Shown: positions 17,851-26,806, counted from the first letter of the stretch. The stretch is 64,000 nt of DNA from Leifsonia sp. 466MF (GCF_900100265.1 NZ_LT629696.1:310001-374000); one strand, 5' to 3'. Numbers and translations: made by a program. The notes: generated by a model from the sequence alone, not told the origin.

Positions 17851-18766
17851 ACACGACCGATCTGTGTGGGCGAACCGCCGGAAGCGTTTCTGGTTTGGAT
17901 TCGGACACGCGGTGACCGTGCACGTCGACCGGGACAGCTTCAACATGGGCGACGACATGGAATCCCACCAGCGGGTATTCGACATCCCTCGGCGCGTCCC
18001 GCTCAGCGTCGTGCTGGAGAAGGCTCAACAGTGCGCGTGGATCCATGGAGGCGCTCCGTGGGTCGTCGACGTCGACGGCCGCACCACCGCGATCTGGTCC
18101 CGGCAACACGGCTTGTGCCTCCTGGTCCGGGACGCTCCAATGGGGCAGAGGTCGTACCAGGTGTACTTCCACTACTTCGGCGGAATCGACCCGGAATGGT
18201 TGTTTCAACGTCTCCGTGATGGCGCCCCGCCGCACCGGCGCCGACTCGAGGAGGAATATCGCCCGTTGGCGGAAGCCGCGTGCGAGCGCGAGCAGCGCCG
18301 CCGCGAACAGGAAATTCCTGAGCGCCTGCTCTCTGAACCATGCGTGAGGGCCCTGGCTGAACTCGGCGCCGAGATCGACTTGCACAACGATGGCCTGTTC
18401 CGATTCGACCTCGATGACCGACGATGGACCGTCCAGCGGGTCGACTCGATGACGATCATCCGCACTCCCGCTGATGAGGGATTCGGCGCGGCAATACGCC
18501 CAGCAGCTTTCGCCGAGCGTTGGCTGGTCGCCGCGGTCGCCGGCGAGGCACGCGCAACACGGGGGCTCCCGCACCTGCCCGCATACACGCAGAACCCCGC
18601 CCCCGACCTGGAGCCGATGAGCAGCCCGCCCGGTACGCGGCGCTGGACCACAACCACACCTGAGCAAGTGGCCCAACTCACCGGAGAGCGCGCAGTCGAC
18701 TACTTCCGACTTGCGGTCGGGCGCAGCATCGAAGAACTCGTCGCCCTCCTAGCGCCACCGCGCTGA
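17840..18766 (+). CDS. Hypothetical protein, translationally coupled to the gene before it
   Basis: This 308-residue soluble protein has no signal or membrane segment. The N-terminal 130 residues are beta-rich (TVHVDRDSFNMGDDMESH, APWVVDVDGRTTAIWS). A charged helical stretch (about 137-165, rich in E and R) and a C-terminal domain follow. I do not recognise the family; VDRDS-type openings occur in several actinobacterial hypotheticals. Start ATG 17840 overlaps the upstream gene by 11 bases. The pairing of a small membrane protein with a cytoplasmic partner is reminiscent of immunity or sensing pairs, but that is speculation. Confidence 0.7.
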   Translation: MKTEHDRSVWANRRKRFWFGFGHAVTVHVDRDSFNMGDDMESHQRVFDIPRRVPLSVVLEKAQQCAWIHGGAPWVVDVDGRTTAIWSRQHGLCLLVRDAPMGQRSYQVYFHYFGGIDPEWLFQRLRDGAPPHRRRLEEEYRPLAEAACEREQRRREQEIPERLLSEPCVRALAELGAEIDLHNDGLFRFDLDDRRWTVQRVDSMTIIRTPADEGFGAAIRPAAFAERWLVAAVAGEARATRGLPHLPAYTQNPAPDLEPMSSPPGTRRWTTTTPEQVAQLTGERAVDYFRLAVGRSIEELVALLAPPR

Positions 18767-18886
18767 CACACTCGGCCGACAGACAATCCTCCGAGTATGC
18801 GGCACGATATCTGTCTGTCTCGCAGCTGGTCGCGCCGTCTACGGTAGGGCGCAATACGGGCACGGGTGCAGGTCGGGAGGCGAACC

Positions 18887-19309
18887 ATGAACGCTGAACA
18901 GATGCTCGCACTCGCCCTCACCGCTCTGGCCGCCGCGGTAACGGGTCGCGCGGCGCTGCTTAGCTGGCAGCGCCGCCGTGACAGGACCGCCGTGGTTCAG
19001 GGGAGAGGTGGACGTCACGAGATCTCACGCGTCATCCGTGGCAGCCGAGTAATCGACTGGGCGATATGCGAGCACGGGACCTTGACGCTCAGGCTGATGA
19101 ACGACGCATCGCAGATCTGCCTAGACCTGGTCTGCACCCTGGCGATCGTCAGGCCCACGGACGTGCTCACGGCCCGCGACGAGCGCTTCGGACCCTCGCT
19201 CGACGCGCTGAGGAACGGAAAGGTCACATCGGTATTGAACACGGACCTCGGACTGGAGCTGGAAGTAGCAAATGTCCGTCTGTGCGTTGGACCCAGACCG
19301 CTGGCGTAG
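18887..19309 (+). CDS. Hypothetical protein with N-terminal membrane segment
   Basis: The protein has 140 residues. Residues 5-21 are hydrophobic (LALALTALAAAVTGRAALL), followed by a basic stretch (QRRRDR) and a beta-rich domain. No family is recognised. ATG 18887 follows GGGAGG with a 6-base spacer. It stands 120 bases after the previous gene in a low-GC patch of orphan genes. Confidence 0.6.
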   Translation: MNAEQMLALALTALAAAVTGRAALLSWQRRRDRTAVVQGRGGRHEISRVIRGSRVIDWAICEHGTLTLRLMNDASQICLDLVCTLAIVRPTDVLTARDERFGPSLDALRNGKVTSVLNTDLGLELEVANVRLCVGPRPLA

Positions 19310-19342
19310 CCGCAAGAGCAGCGGATCAGCGCCGGGCTGAGC

Positions 19343-19915
19343 TCAGCGTTCTGTTCCTGCCAACGGAGCGGCGGCGGCTTCGATAGCTGCTACACCGGCC
19401 GCCCTGACCGCGCGCAGCTCGGACTCATCGGGCCGCCCAAGGGTCCCGCTTCGAAGTTCTCTGAGTTGTCGACGGTACTCCGCCCAGGCGAGGCGCACGC
19501 GCTCTACCTGCGGGAAGTGACCCCCGTCAACCCAATCCAGTACGGCCCGCCCATGCACCGTGAGCCCTGGATCGAACTCGTCGGGATCGTCGAGTGGGAG
19601 CGGGACATTGTTCGCGCGCGCCCAGGCGATCACAGCGAGACGCAGCGGCACGAGCCGCGACCAGTCGGAAGAGTAGCCCGCGGGCGCTACCAGCACCCCG
19701 TCGGAGTACCCGCGTTCCACCCCGAACCGGACCATCGTGTCGCCCACCTGCACCCGGAGCTCCCACACGTCCATCTGCTGGGGCCCCCAGAACACGATGA
19801 CCGCGGCGCCCGCGTCCAGCAGTTGGCGAGCGAGCAGCGCTGCATCCGTGTCTCTGGCCTGCAGATGGTCGAGGAACCGAGGCAGATTGGCGGTGTCCGG
19901 CAGAGGAGCATTCAT
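19343..19915 (-). CDS. Hypothetical soluble protein
   Basis: The protein has 190 residues without signal or membrane segments. It starts with a helical region (ARQLLDAGAAVIVFWGPQQ), then a beta segment (WELRVQVGDTMVRFGVERG), and ends in Ala/Glu-rich helices. No family is recognised. Either ATG 19915 or GTG 19921 could be the start, and neither has a clear ribosome site. It converges on the 140-residue hypothetical gene. Confidence 0.6.
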   Translation of the reverse strand: MNAPLPDTANLPRFLDHLQARDTDAALLARQLLDAGAAVIVFWGPQQMDVWELRVQVGDTMVRFGVERGYSDGVLVAPAGYSSDWSRLVPLRLAVIAWARANNVPLPLDDPDEFDPGLTVHGRAVLDWVDGGHFPQVERVRLAWAEYRRQLRELRSGTLGRPDESELRAVRAAGVAAIEAAAAPLAGTER

Positions 19916-20280
19916 CCGCACAGGGTATGACGAGGACGCGGATCGACCCTGAGTCCCGGTGTCGTGACCGGTACGGCGAGGCGGAACGCTGCACGGTGGC
20001 CGGCCTCAAAGAGACCGGCCACCCACCCTTCACAGGATGTGTAACCGATCGAGAACCAGCAGCGCGAAGCTGCCCACGATCGCCGTGGCACGCAAACTCC
20101 ACCCCCGACCTCAGTCGTCGTGGTTCGGCGCATATATGCACTCCGTCGTCATTCTGCTCGTGAGCTCACGTCGTAGTCAGTGACGAGTGCATGTGCTCGT
20201 CGCGGTCGTCGACGGTCTCTTCCGGTGCTGCCGGGTGAGAGACGGGTTGACGCGTTCATGGGCGAACGAGGGACGTGGTT
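19916..20280. other. 365-base divergent spacer with a hairpin
   Basis: No gene is supported. GGTGGCCGG (19995-20003) pairs with CCGGCCACC (20015-20023) around an 11-base loop, terminator-like but placed between divergent genes, so it may be left over from a lost gene. The rest should include promoters for both neighbours. Confidence 0.4.
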
Positions 20281-21423
20281 GTGGTGCGAGGGTGGAAATG
20301 GCGCCGGTTGATCGGCGTGTTGACGGCGGCGGTGGCAGCGGCGGTAGTGCTCGTACCTGTCGGAGGAGGCGCGGAACCGGCCGCGGCGTGGGCTCGCTCC
20401 GGGTATGCGTGCCGCACGTATCCCACGACGGCGACGTTGTACATCAAGTATCCGCCCACGGTGCCGGCTACCTATCGGGCGTCGCTGAGGAAGGCTGCAG
20501 AGGCGTGGTCCGCCTGGCGGTACGTCACGGGGGTGACCATCACGTTCGGCGATCTGGCGGACCCCACCCCGGCGGGAGCGCGGGTGGTCGGTGTGGCCTC
20601 GATGCCGAACATTCCGGGTCAACCCCGGGCGCAAGCGGTCGCAGCGACGTACTGCGACTTCCACTCCGGTCAGCCTGCTGGTGGGAATATCAGCATCGCC
20701 ACGAACTACATGGGTTCGTATTCGGAGACGCTGCGGCAGCACATCTTCACCCATGAGATCGGGCACATCCTCGGCCTGAACCACAACACCGATCAGCTTG
20801 CGTGTGGAACGGTGATGGAGCCGACGTCCAGTGAGGGCTCGATCTGTGGAGACAACAAAGCGCCCTACATAGACGACGTGGCTGGTGTGCTGGCGCTGTG
20901 GCGGCCCAACGCGACGCCCGGCTTTCCGGCCGGGTCGCGGATCACCTTCAACAGGGACCCCAGCTGGCATCTTGAGTCGTCCACTGCCCGGTGGTCCGGA
21001 TGGGCCAACGGGGTGACCTTCACCACCGGGTTGCCTGACGGCTACTGGGATTGGACCTACGTGAAGGACAATGCGAACGACGGGTGGGGCTGGCTGGTCA
21101 ACTCCGCGTCGGGGTTATGCCTCACCAGGAACGCGGGCGCCGACCAGCCGCACATGGGGTGGTGCTCCGGCGACGGCGCCCGCTGGGCCGTGTGGCAGGG
21201 TGCGAACGGCATGAAGCTGCTCGGCAAGGGGACGAGAACCTGCCTGGGGATCATGCTGGGACAGAACCTGTTCCGTCGCAACTGGGGCGATTCGATGCCC
21301 TGTTCGGACTACCGATCCGATCTCCAGATCGTGAAGATGACGACCCCACGGACAAAGCGGTCACTCCCGGATGCCGATACCACGGGCGCGCGGTCATCGG
21401 TGCAGGCTCGGGTCGATGCCTGA
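20281..21423 (+). CDS. Secreted matrixin-like metalloprotease, N-terminal part of a frame-broken gene
   Basis: A signal peptide ends near AAAWA, then a metzincin domain follows with the zinc signature HEIGHILGLNH (HExxHxxGxxH) and a downstream GTVMEP that fits the Met-turn. A ricin-like lectin segment begins after about residue 220 (GLCLTRNAG, RTCLGIMLG). The frame then ends at 21421-21423 without completing the lectin. The next frame (21351-22721) continues the same lectin fold, so one gene of about 813 residues is implied, broken by one missing base between about 21340 and 21395. GTG 20281 or 20284 fits the AGGG at 20268-20271 better than GTG 20275. Confidence 0.7.
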   Translation: MVRGWKWRRLIGVLTAAVAAAVVLVPVGGGAEPAAAWARSGYACRTYPTTATLYIKYPPTVPATYRASLRKAAEAWSAWRYVTGVTITFGDLADPTPAGARVVGVASMPNIPGQPRAQAVAATYCDFHSGQPAGGNISIATNYMGSYSETLRQHIFTHEIGHILGLNHNTDQLACGTVMEPTSSEGSICGDNKAPYIDDVAGVLALWRPNATPGFPAGSRITFNRDPSWHLESSTARWSGWANGVTFTTGLPDGYWDWTYVKDNANDGWGWLVNSASGLCLTRNAGADQPHMGWCSGDGARWAVWQGANGMKLLGKGTRTCLGIMLGQNLFRRNWGDSMPCSDYRSDLQIVKMTTPRTKRSLPDADTTGARSSVQARVDA

Positions 21424-22721
21424 CAGCTCAGGGCGGTCCGTACATACCCGGGACGGACGTGACGATCTCCAGCTGCGCCGGTGCTGCCGCGCAGAAGTGG
21501 CGGTTCGACCCTGTGGAGAACGGGTATCGGATCAGCGCCTTCAACACGACGGCCGACTTCGAGGACGAGGAGCAGGCGCAACCCGAAGGGGAGGATCCGG
21601 CGATGTGCCTGTCCGGGTCGGGGGAGTCGGTCGGCACTGCCGCGTGCGAGCGAACGTCGGCCATGATCTGGACGGTCGCCGCTGACGGCACGCTGCGCAA
21701 TCAGGGTTCGGGAACCTGCCTGAACGTTCGAGGCGCAGCAACCGGTGACGGCTCCCGGCTGATGCTGTATCCCTGCTCGACGGCGTCCAACATGGTCTGG
21801 AGCTCTCCCGAGTCGCTGACCAGCGGGCCGGTATCGCTGGCGCCGGTGTCCTCCGCCGGCGGCGTGCTTTCGACAACGCCGGCCGCGACCGGCGATGCCG
21901 ACCAGCGGATCCGGACGGTTCTGAAGAAGGATGCCGGATCGAACACCGCGCGATTCCAGTACGAGCAGGTCGGAAACACCGGGGGAGGCCTCATCCGAAA
22001 CGCAGACACCGGCACCTGTCTGCGGTGGAAGGGCAACGGAGCGCAGGCCGTCCTGGATCACGCATGCGACGGGAGCGACTCGTCATATCGGTGGGGACCG
22101 ACGACGGTGGGGGCGGGAGTCTGGAAGCTGCAGAGCCAATACACCGGCGAATGTCTGGACCTGTTCGGGGCGACCGACACCGAGAACAACACGATCGGAA
22201 CCTACGCGTGCAATGGCGCGTCCAACCAGACCTGGAGGGCGGTACCGAACAACCCCGTCTGGCCCGCCGGAACCGACACGACCGATCCCCCCAACATCGC
22301 CGTCTTCGGCGCCGCCACCCAGTCATCCACTCGTGACGCGATCGACTCGGCAGCCGACAAGGCCAACGACGGCGACATGGGGAACACCTCTGTCGCCCGC
22401 ACCATCAACGATGCCTACCCGTGGTGGCAGCTCGATTTCGGGCAGACCACACAGATCGACACCGTGACGGTTCACCTGCCGACAGACGGCTCGCACTGGC
22501 TCAGATCGACCGACTTTTGGGTGATAGCGTCCAACGACCCGATCCCCGACGGCAACCCCTCAAGCCTCAGCGGGGGGAGCATCAAGACCGTGCACATCTT
22601 CCGCCCCTGGGAACCCGTGACCGCGGTCCAGCTGAACGGCAACTACCGCTACGTCAGAATCGCAAACGACTGGTCGTACCCGCTCTCTCTCGCGGAGGTC
22701 ACGATCACCCCGCATCCCTAA
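21351..22721 (+). pseudogene. Ricin-type lectin plus discoidin domain, C-terminal part of the broken protease gene
   Basis: This part has no credible start of its own. It reads as three or more beta-trefoil lectin units with QxW-type motifs (AGSGRCLTAQG, QKWRF; SGTCLNVRGA; TGECLDLFGA, QTWRA). A C-terminal F5/8-type (discoidin) galactose-binding domain follows (STRDAIDSAADKANDG, WWQLDFGQTTQIDTV, YRYVRIAND). With the metalloprotease half it would make a secreted, carbohydrate-targeted protease. The break may be genuine decay, in keeping with the variable region around it, or a sequencing deletion. Confidence 0.7.
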
Positions 22722-23008
22722 AGTGAATCGGGCCCGCGGACGCAGTAATTTGCAGCCGTGGCCGCCCTGAATGGTGTGAGGCGTGCCTACGACCAGCGCC
22801 GGGCACTCAGCTTCGTCGATTCTCGGAGAAGCGAGACGGTGAGCGTCATAAGCTGCGCGGAAGAACGGCCATCGGAGCTATGAAGGATGTCAGAGCACCG
22901 CTGAGCGCCGATGAAGCCGACCTCGACTAGCTCTAACTGAAATAAGATATATTGATGGTGGTCAAACTTGGCAGGGCAAGTTAGGTCGAGATTGGAAGCT
23001 CAGTGCGT
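22722..23008. other. 287-base spacer with an AT-rich core and an 18-bp inverted repeat
   Basis: No gene is supported. The stretch 22934-22970 is strikingly AT-rich for this genome (AAATAAGATATATTG). AACTTG (22965-22970) and CAAGTT (22977-22982) form an inverted repeat 27-44 bases before the next start codon, so it is a candidate operator or promoter region. Confidence 0.4.
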
Positions 23009-23422
23009 ATGCTCCGGACCGTGACTTCGAAGACCGACCGCAGTAGCCCGCGAGGTGCCGCCTGGACGGTGTGGGCCGCGCTTGCGTGTCTCGCCGTCGC
23101 CGGGATCGCGTATCTCATCAATAGCGTCATCGCGGATGTGCTTCCCTCAGACCAGAAAATAGGCGCCGATGTGGTTGCCGTAGTGCTCACAATTATCTTC
23201 GCCCTCGGCCCGCTTGCTTTCGGAGTGCCGACGCTTGCCGGACACGTGTGGCCGAGGTGGGTGGTTCTCGGCTACGCGCTCTTCGCGGTAGCCCTTGTGG
23301 TGACCGCGTTTTCGCTGACTGGCCACACTGTGCCACTGATAGACATTTATGCAGCAGGCCTGATCGCGGCCTTTGTGCTGATGTGCATTCGGCCGAGGCG
23401 CACCCGACTTTCCCCGAGCTAG
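23009..23422 (+). CDS. Small four-helix membrane protein, unknown
   Basis: The protein has 137 residues and four hydrophobic helices (about 19-40, 52-75, 81-100, 107-125), with a basic end (RPRRTR). No family is recognised. ATG 23009 is chosen over GTG 23003 because GGAAG lies about 10 bases before it. An inverted repeat lies just upstream. Confidence 0.6.
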   Translation: MLRTVTSKTDRSSPRGAAWTVWAALACLAVAGIAYLINSVIADVLPSDQKIGADVVAVVLTIIFALGPLAFGVPTLAGHVWPRWVVLGYALFAVALVVTAFSLTGHTVPLIDIYAAGLIAAFVLMCIRPRRTRLSPS

Positions 23423-23668
23423 CCTCGCAGCAAACCTCTACGGAGCTTGCGGAGATCCACGGCCCGCAGCGGATCGGCTACTGCGCGTGCTACGCACGCC
23501 GCTCTGCAAGACCGCGCCGCCGGCCGCTACCGCGTGCGTCCCGGACGAACTCGGTACGCCGCTTCCCGACCTCAGCGCCTAAGCCGACGCCGCGCCGAGG
23601 ATGCGCTCGTGCACTACACCACGCGGGCCGCTTGGACGCCACGAAGCCTTCACATCCGATATTGCGGT
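23423..23668. other. Spacer without recognisable content
   Basis: The 246 bases between convergent genes hold Arg-rich open frames on the plus strand that look like non-coding GC-rich sequence. I see no hairpin or other signal I would support. Confidence 0.3.
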
Positions 23669-24037
23669 TCAAGACGTCCAGGCCAACCAAAACGTGAAAA
23701 TGCCGACGCAGACCGACGCCGCGGAGATGATCGCGCCTGCGACGGCGAACCGCCGCGCTCCGCGATTCCGTTCGGCGATTCCGAAGAGGGAGACAACCAC
23801 GCCGACGAGGCCGAAGAGCACGCCGAGCGCTCCGAGGAGAAGGGCTGCGGCAAACGCAACACACGCGAGGACGAACCCGGTCAGACCGACGCTGTTGCTC
23901 GGTGCCTGCGGGATGGTGTGCGCCAACGGCGCGCGTTTATTCGTCCATGACGTGCCCTCCCACCAACGAACGCGACCCCTGCCGTCGGCATACCAGCCGG
24001 ACGGGATCGGCGGTGCCGAAGGTGGCTTATCGCTCAT
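23669..24037 (-). CDS. DUF2510-domain membrane protein
   Basis: The protein has 122 residues. It begins with a DUF2510 module (PSGWYADGRGRVRWWEGTSWT), a short Trp-rich domain common in actinobacterial membrane proteins, then has two or three hydrophobic helices (about 53-80 and 95-118) as in DUF4190-type proteins. Function is unknown; such proteins are often called cell-envelope or stress related. The ATG has no clear Shine-Dalgarno, so it may be leaderless. Confidence 0.75.
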   Translation of the reverse strand: MSDKPPSAPPIPSGWYADGRGRVRWWEGTSWTNKRAPLAHTIPQAPSNSVGLTGFVLACVAFAAALLLGALGVLFGLVGVVVSLFGIAERNRGARRFAVAGAIISAASVCVGIFTFWLAWTS

Positions 24038-24227
24038 AGCTGAATACTAGGAGACTGTGTCGGGGACGCCAGGAAATCCGGTTCGGTGCCGTCTATCTCA
24101 CTTGAGGGACATGATGCACAGCGCACTGCGACAGCACGAGGAAACCGCACAGTCATCGCACCATCCAAGCAGACCGCTCATGTTTCGGATTACGCCCGTA
24201 AGCCGATCCCGAATCGAACTAATCGCT

Positions 24228-24644
24228 TCAGTCGAAACCATCGCGGCGTCCTTCCGCGGCCCTTCGCAGTTCGCCTATCGATCCGGTCGGAGTTGGCTCA
24301 CCCGGTTGCCTTAGTACAAGACCAGTCGCGTGGTCGCGCCACTCGGCCTGGGGTGCCATTGTTGGCACCGTCGTGTAGCCGGCTCGCACCTCTCGGCGCC
24401 TAGTGGCCGGAAGGAGCACAATACTTACGCAGAATGAGGCGATAGAGGCGAAGAGGACAAGCCAGAACGCGATCGACCCGGCGCCACTTGTTGGGCTCAG
24501 ATCCGCTCCTGCGAAGGACACCAGAGCACCCAACATTGCCAGACCGACGGTTGCAACAATTGATGTGAGCGCGAGCACCCACCAGAACCAGGCGGTTGGT
24601 CTGACCGGCACGCTGGCTCGTGTCACCTGATGGGCCACTCGCAC
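24228..24644 (-). CDS. Two-helix membrane protein, unknown
   Basis: The protein has 138 residues, with two hydrophobic helices (about 18-45 and 60-84) and a polar C-terminal tail of about 50 residues (rich in R, E, T). No family is recognised. The start may be GTG 24644 or GTG 24638. Codon usage and GC are lower than in the rest of the window. Confidence 0.5.
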   Translation of the reverse strand: MRVAHQVTRASVPVRPTAWFWWVLALTSIVATVGLAMLGALVSFAGADLSPTSGAGSIAFWLVLFASIASFCVSIVLLPATRRREVRAGYTTVPTMAPQAEWRDHATGLVLRQPGEPTPTGSIGELRRAAEGRRDGFD

Positions 24645-24760
24645 AGCCTAGTGACCCTCCAGGTAAAGGTCGCAGACGACGAGAGCCTGCCCTCGTGTCG
24701 CCGTAACGGATACTCTTCCGCACGTATCGGCGGTGTTGCGGTCGGCGTACTCTCTGTCTC

Positions 24761-25117
24761 GTGGTCGACCTTTTCGCTGACCGGGTGACCGTACCGGATG
24801 TCGTTGGGCTGCCGTTCCACGTCGGTCGCGATGTGGCTTCTGCTGCAGGCGTGACGCTCGCGAACACGGACCCGGACGGACCGCCCATCGGCGCGCTGGC
24901 GTGGCCTGGGCTCTTCTACATCACCTCACAGAATCCCGCCGCGGGTGCTGCGGTGTCTCGCTGGGGATCCGTCACGGTGGAGATCGTCGCGCACGGCGAG
25001 GCGGACTCCAACGCGGCAGTGGTTCGACCGGAAACGCCACCGTCGAATGTCGCTCACGCCGTTGCTGAGCGTGACACCTTCATCGACCTCACTGAGCCGG
25101 ACGACTCCGCCGTCTGA
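24761..25117 (+). CDS. Single PASTA-domain protein
   Basis: The protein has 118 residues. Residues 9-78 form one PASTA domain: TVPDVVGLPFHVGRDVA at the start, SQNPAAGAAVSRWGSVTVEI at the end. PASTA domains usually occur outside the membrane on Ser/Thr kinases and penicillin-binding proteins, where they bind peptidoglycan. This copy has no signal peptide or kinase, so it would be cytoplasmic unless the start is wrong. No ribosome site precedes GTG 24761, suggesting a leaderless transcript or a fragment of a larger lost gene. Confidence 0.7.
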   Translation: MVDLFADRVTVPDVVGLPFHVGRDVASAAGVTLANTDPDGPPIGALAWPGLFYITSQNPAAGAAVSRWGSVTVEIVAHGEADSNAAVVRPETPPSNVAHAVAERDTFIDLTEPDDSAV

Positions 25118-25155
25118 CGGTCAACACGGGGTTAGCTGCGCACACCATTGGCTGA

Positions 25156-25338
25156 TCAGGAGCGTTGCCGAGATCGAGTCCGCACGAGTGTGACAACGAC
25201 GCCGACCACGATGAACGCGCCGAGAATGGCCAGCGGCAACCACGGCGGGGTCGGCGAGGTGAGGGCCACCGTGTCGTTGCACTCTTGACCGCTGGGCGGC
25301 GCAGTCGCGCAGGATGCCCACACCAGCTGCTGCAGCAT
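25156..25338 (-). CDS. Small single-pass membrane protein (60 residues)
   Basis: An N-terminal polar part with two cysteines (SCATAPPSGQEC) is followed by one membrane helix (about 33-52) and a basic end (RTRSRQRS). Its ATG overlaps the upstream gene's TGA (TGATG), so the two are translationally coupled. No family is recognised. Confidence 0.6.
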   Translation of the reverse strand: MLQQLVWASCATAPPSGQECNDTVALTSPTPPWLPLAILGAFIVVGVVVTLVRTRSRQRS

Positions 25339-25619
25339 CAGTCAGTCATCTCGATCTGGTCGCGCAATGCTGAACGGCGCCCGAACACCCAGCCGAGGAC
25401 GCCGACCAGGAGCAGCAGCCCGACGATTGCGAGTCCAGCGCCGACTGCCCGGTCAGTGGTGAGGGGGTACATCCCCGTAAAGGAGAACGACTCATCCGAC
25501 AGCGGCGCGTAAGCAGTCCAGCCGAAGGACGCCGGCGCAAAGAGCAGCATCCCGCCTCCGACCAGCACCAAGACGGCAGCTGCCCCCAGCAGCACCCACA
25601 CCCAGATTCGTCGCAGCAT
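25338..25619 (-). CDS. Small two-helix membrane protein (93 residues)
   Basis: Two hydrophobic helices (about 5-27 and 60-80) flank an extracytoplasmic loop (YAPLSDESFSFTGMYPLTT); the C-terminus is charged. It is the first gene of a coupled pair with the 60-residue protein. No family is recognised. GC content is lower than the flanks. Confidence 0.6.
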   Translation of the reverse strand: MLRRIWVWVLLGAAAVLVLVGGGMLLFAPASFGWTAYAPLSDESFSFTGMYPLTTDRAVGAGLAIVGLLLLVGVLGWVFGRRSALRDQIEMTD

Positions 25620-25717
25620 GCGCTCACACTATCGAGCCGACCTACCCCACGACGCTGTCCGCTACCGCCCGCTAAACGATCCACATCCGGGCGCTTCGCT
25701 TGCCATAGGGTCGGCTC

Positions 25718-26191
25718 ATGAGGAGCTATGCCGTTGTCGCGCTGTTCCATCCGCTCGAGATCGGCACGACCATCAGTCGCCGAGCATGGCCAGCGCACAT
25801 CACCCTCGCCTCGAACTTCACCGCTGCCGCGGCCCCTGACCGGGTCATCGAGGTTGTCACCGAAGCCGCCCCAGCCGCTGAACCGCTGAACGTTCGCTTC
25901 GGTGAAGAGGCGCTGTTCGGACCGAACCACGAGGTGCGAGTCCGTCTCGTGGAGTCGGAACGGGCGGTCAGCGTGCACATACGACTTACGGGTAAGCTCG
26001 AATCTCTCCCGGGTTTCGTTCCCGAAGAGCCGGCGTACTGGCGAGACGGATACCGCCCGCACCTGACCCTTGGCCCATCAGTGACTGCGACGGAGGGCGA
26101 CCGCGAAACTGCGAGCTCCGTCGCGGTCGTTGAAATCCTCGACAGCGATGCGAAGGTCCTCGCCCTTCTGCACCCGCGAGGCGCACGCTAA
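25718..26191 (+). CDS. 2H phosphoesterase (2'-5' RNA ligase-like) protein
   Basis: This 157-residue protein shows the two HxT motifs of the 2H superfamily: PAHITLAS (about residue 27) and RPHLTLG (about residue 117), separated as in 2'-5' RNA ligase/cyclic phosphodiesterase proteins. These enzymes open or close cyclic phosphates on RNA or nucleotides. There is no obvious partner gene. It lies between two minus-strand genes in the low-GC patch. Confidence 0.85.
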   Translation: MRSYAVVALFHPLEIGTTISRRAWPAHITLASNFTAAAAPDRVIEVVTEAAPAAEPLNVRFGEEALFGPNHEVRVRLVESERAVSVHIRLTGKLESLPGFVPEEPAYWRDGYRPHLTLGPSVTATEGDRETASSVAVVEILDSDAKVLALLHPRGAR

Positions 26192-26212
26192 CTGATCCGC
26201 CTCCCTACCAAC

Positions 26213-26806
26213 TCATTTGCCGCAAAGCGTGATCAGGTTTCTCAGGCCGATGAAGGCCGCAAGTGGCTTGACGAACGTGATCTCCCCGACTCGGTAATCG
26301 TCGCCGGGAGCAAGGCGATCGGCGAGGTCAGGGCGGAGCCTCCACAGGTAGGCGCGACCCTTCTCGGCATGCAAGGAGTTCGAGACGACTTTGATCGATT
26401 CGGCGTCCTCGATCAGAGGAATTGCATTTTGGATGTTCTCCCAGGTCGACCGACTGGTGACATCGAGACGGATCGCGCCGGCGTATCCGAGAGCATCTCT
26501 CGCGTAGCTCTCCATGAGTACTGCCTCGGGGGTCTGGCCGCCGACTGGCCCGCCACACAGGACCAGTGTGCTCGCCTGGGCCTCTGGGTCCATTGAACGG
26601 AGCCCGGCGCGCACCCTGTACCGGTTCATGTAGTTGGCGCGAGTGCCGGCGTTCTTATAGCCGAGAACGACGATGGCCTCCGCGCGTCCCTCACTTTTGC
26701 CGTTGCCGAGCCTCCTTCGGCTTGCTCGCCAATGTGTGGCTTCTCCGAAGACGAGAGCGACGCAGACCAGCCCTCCGAGGACCGTTGCAACAGTGCGAAG
26801 ACGCAT
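26213..26806 (-). CDS. YdcF/SanA-type (DUF218) envelope protein
   Basis: This 197-residue protein has an N-terminal membrane anchor (about 5-22) and a DUF218 domain. It shows EAIVVLGYKNAG near the start, LVLCGGPVGGQTPEAVLM in the middle and TSRSTWENIQNA, the typical asparagine-rich block, followed by VVSNSLHAEKG. Members of this group (ElyC, SanA, YdcF) act in cell-envelope integrity, with the exact reaction unclear. It is the last gene of the low-GC patch. Confidence 0.85.
   Translation of the reverse strand: MRLRTVATVLGGLVCVALVFGEATHWRASRRRLGNGKSEGRAEAIVVLGYKNAGTRANYMNRYRVRAGLRSMDPEAQASTLVLCGGPVGGQTPEAVLMESYARDALGYAGAIRLDVTSRSTWENIQNAIPLIEDAESIKVVSNSLHAEKGRAYLWRLRPDLADRLAPGDDYRVGEITFVKPLAAFIGLRNLITLCGK

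Noticed and set aside
19995..20023. Hairpin in the divergent spacer as a terminator
   Set aside because: No gene on either strand ends next to it. I keep it only as a note in the spacer entry, possibly left from a lost gene.
23447..23950. Open frames on the plus strand around 23447-23950
   Set aside because: They are Arg/Ala-rich without ribosome sites, and the second half is antisense to the DUF2510 gene.
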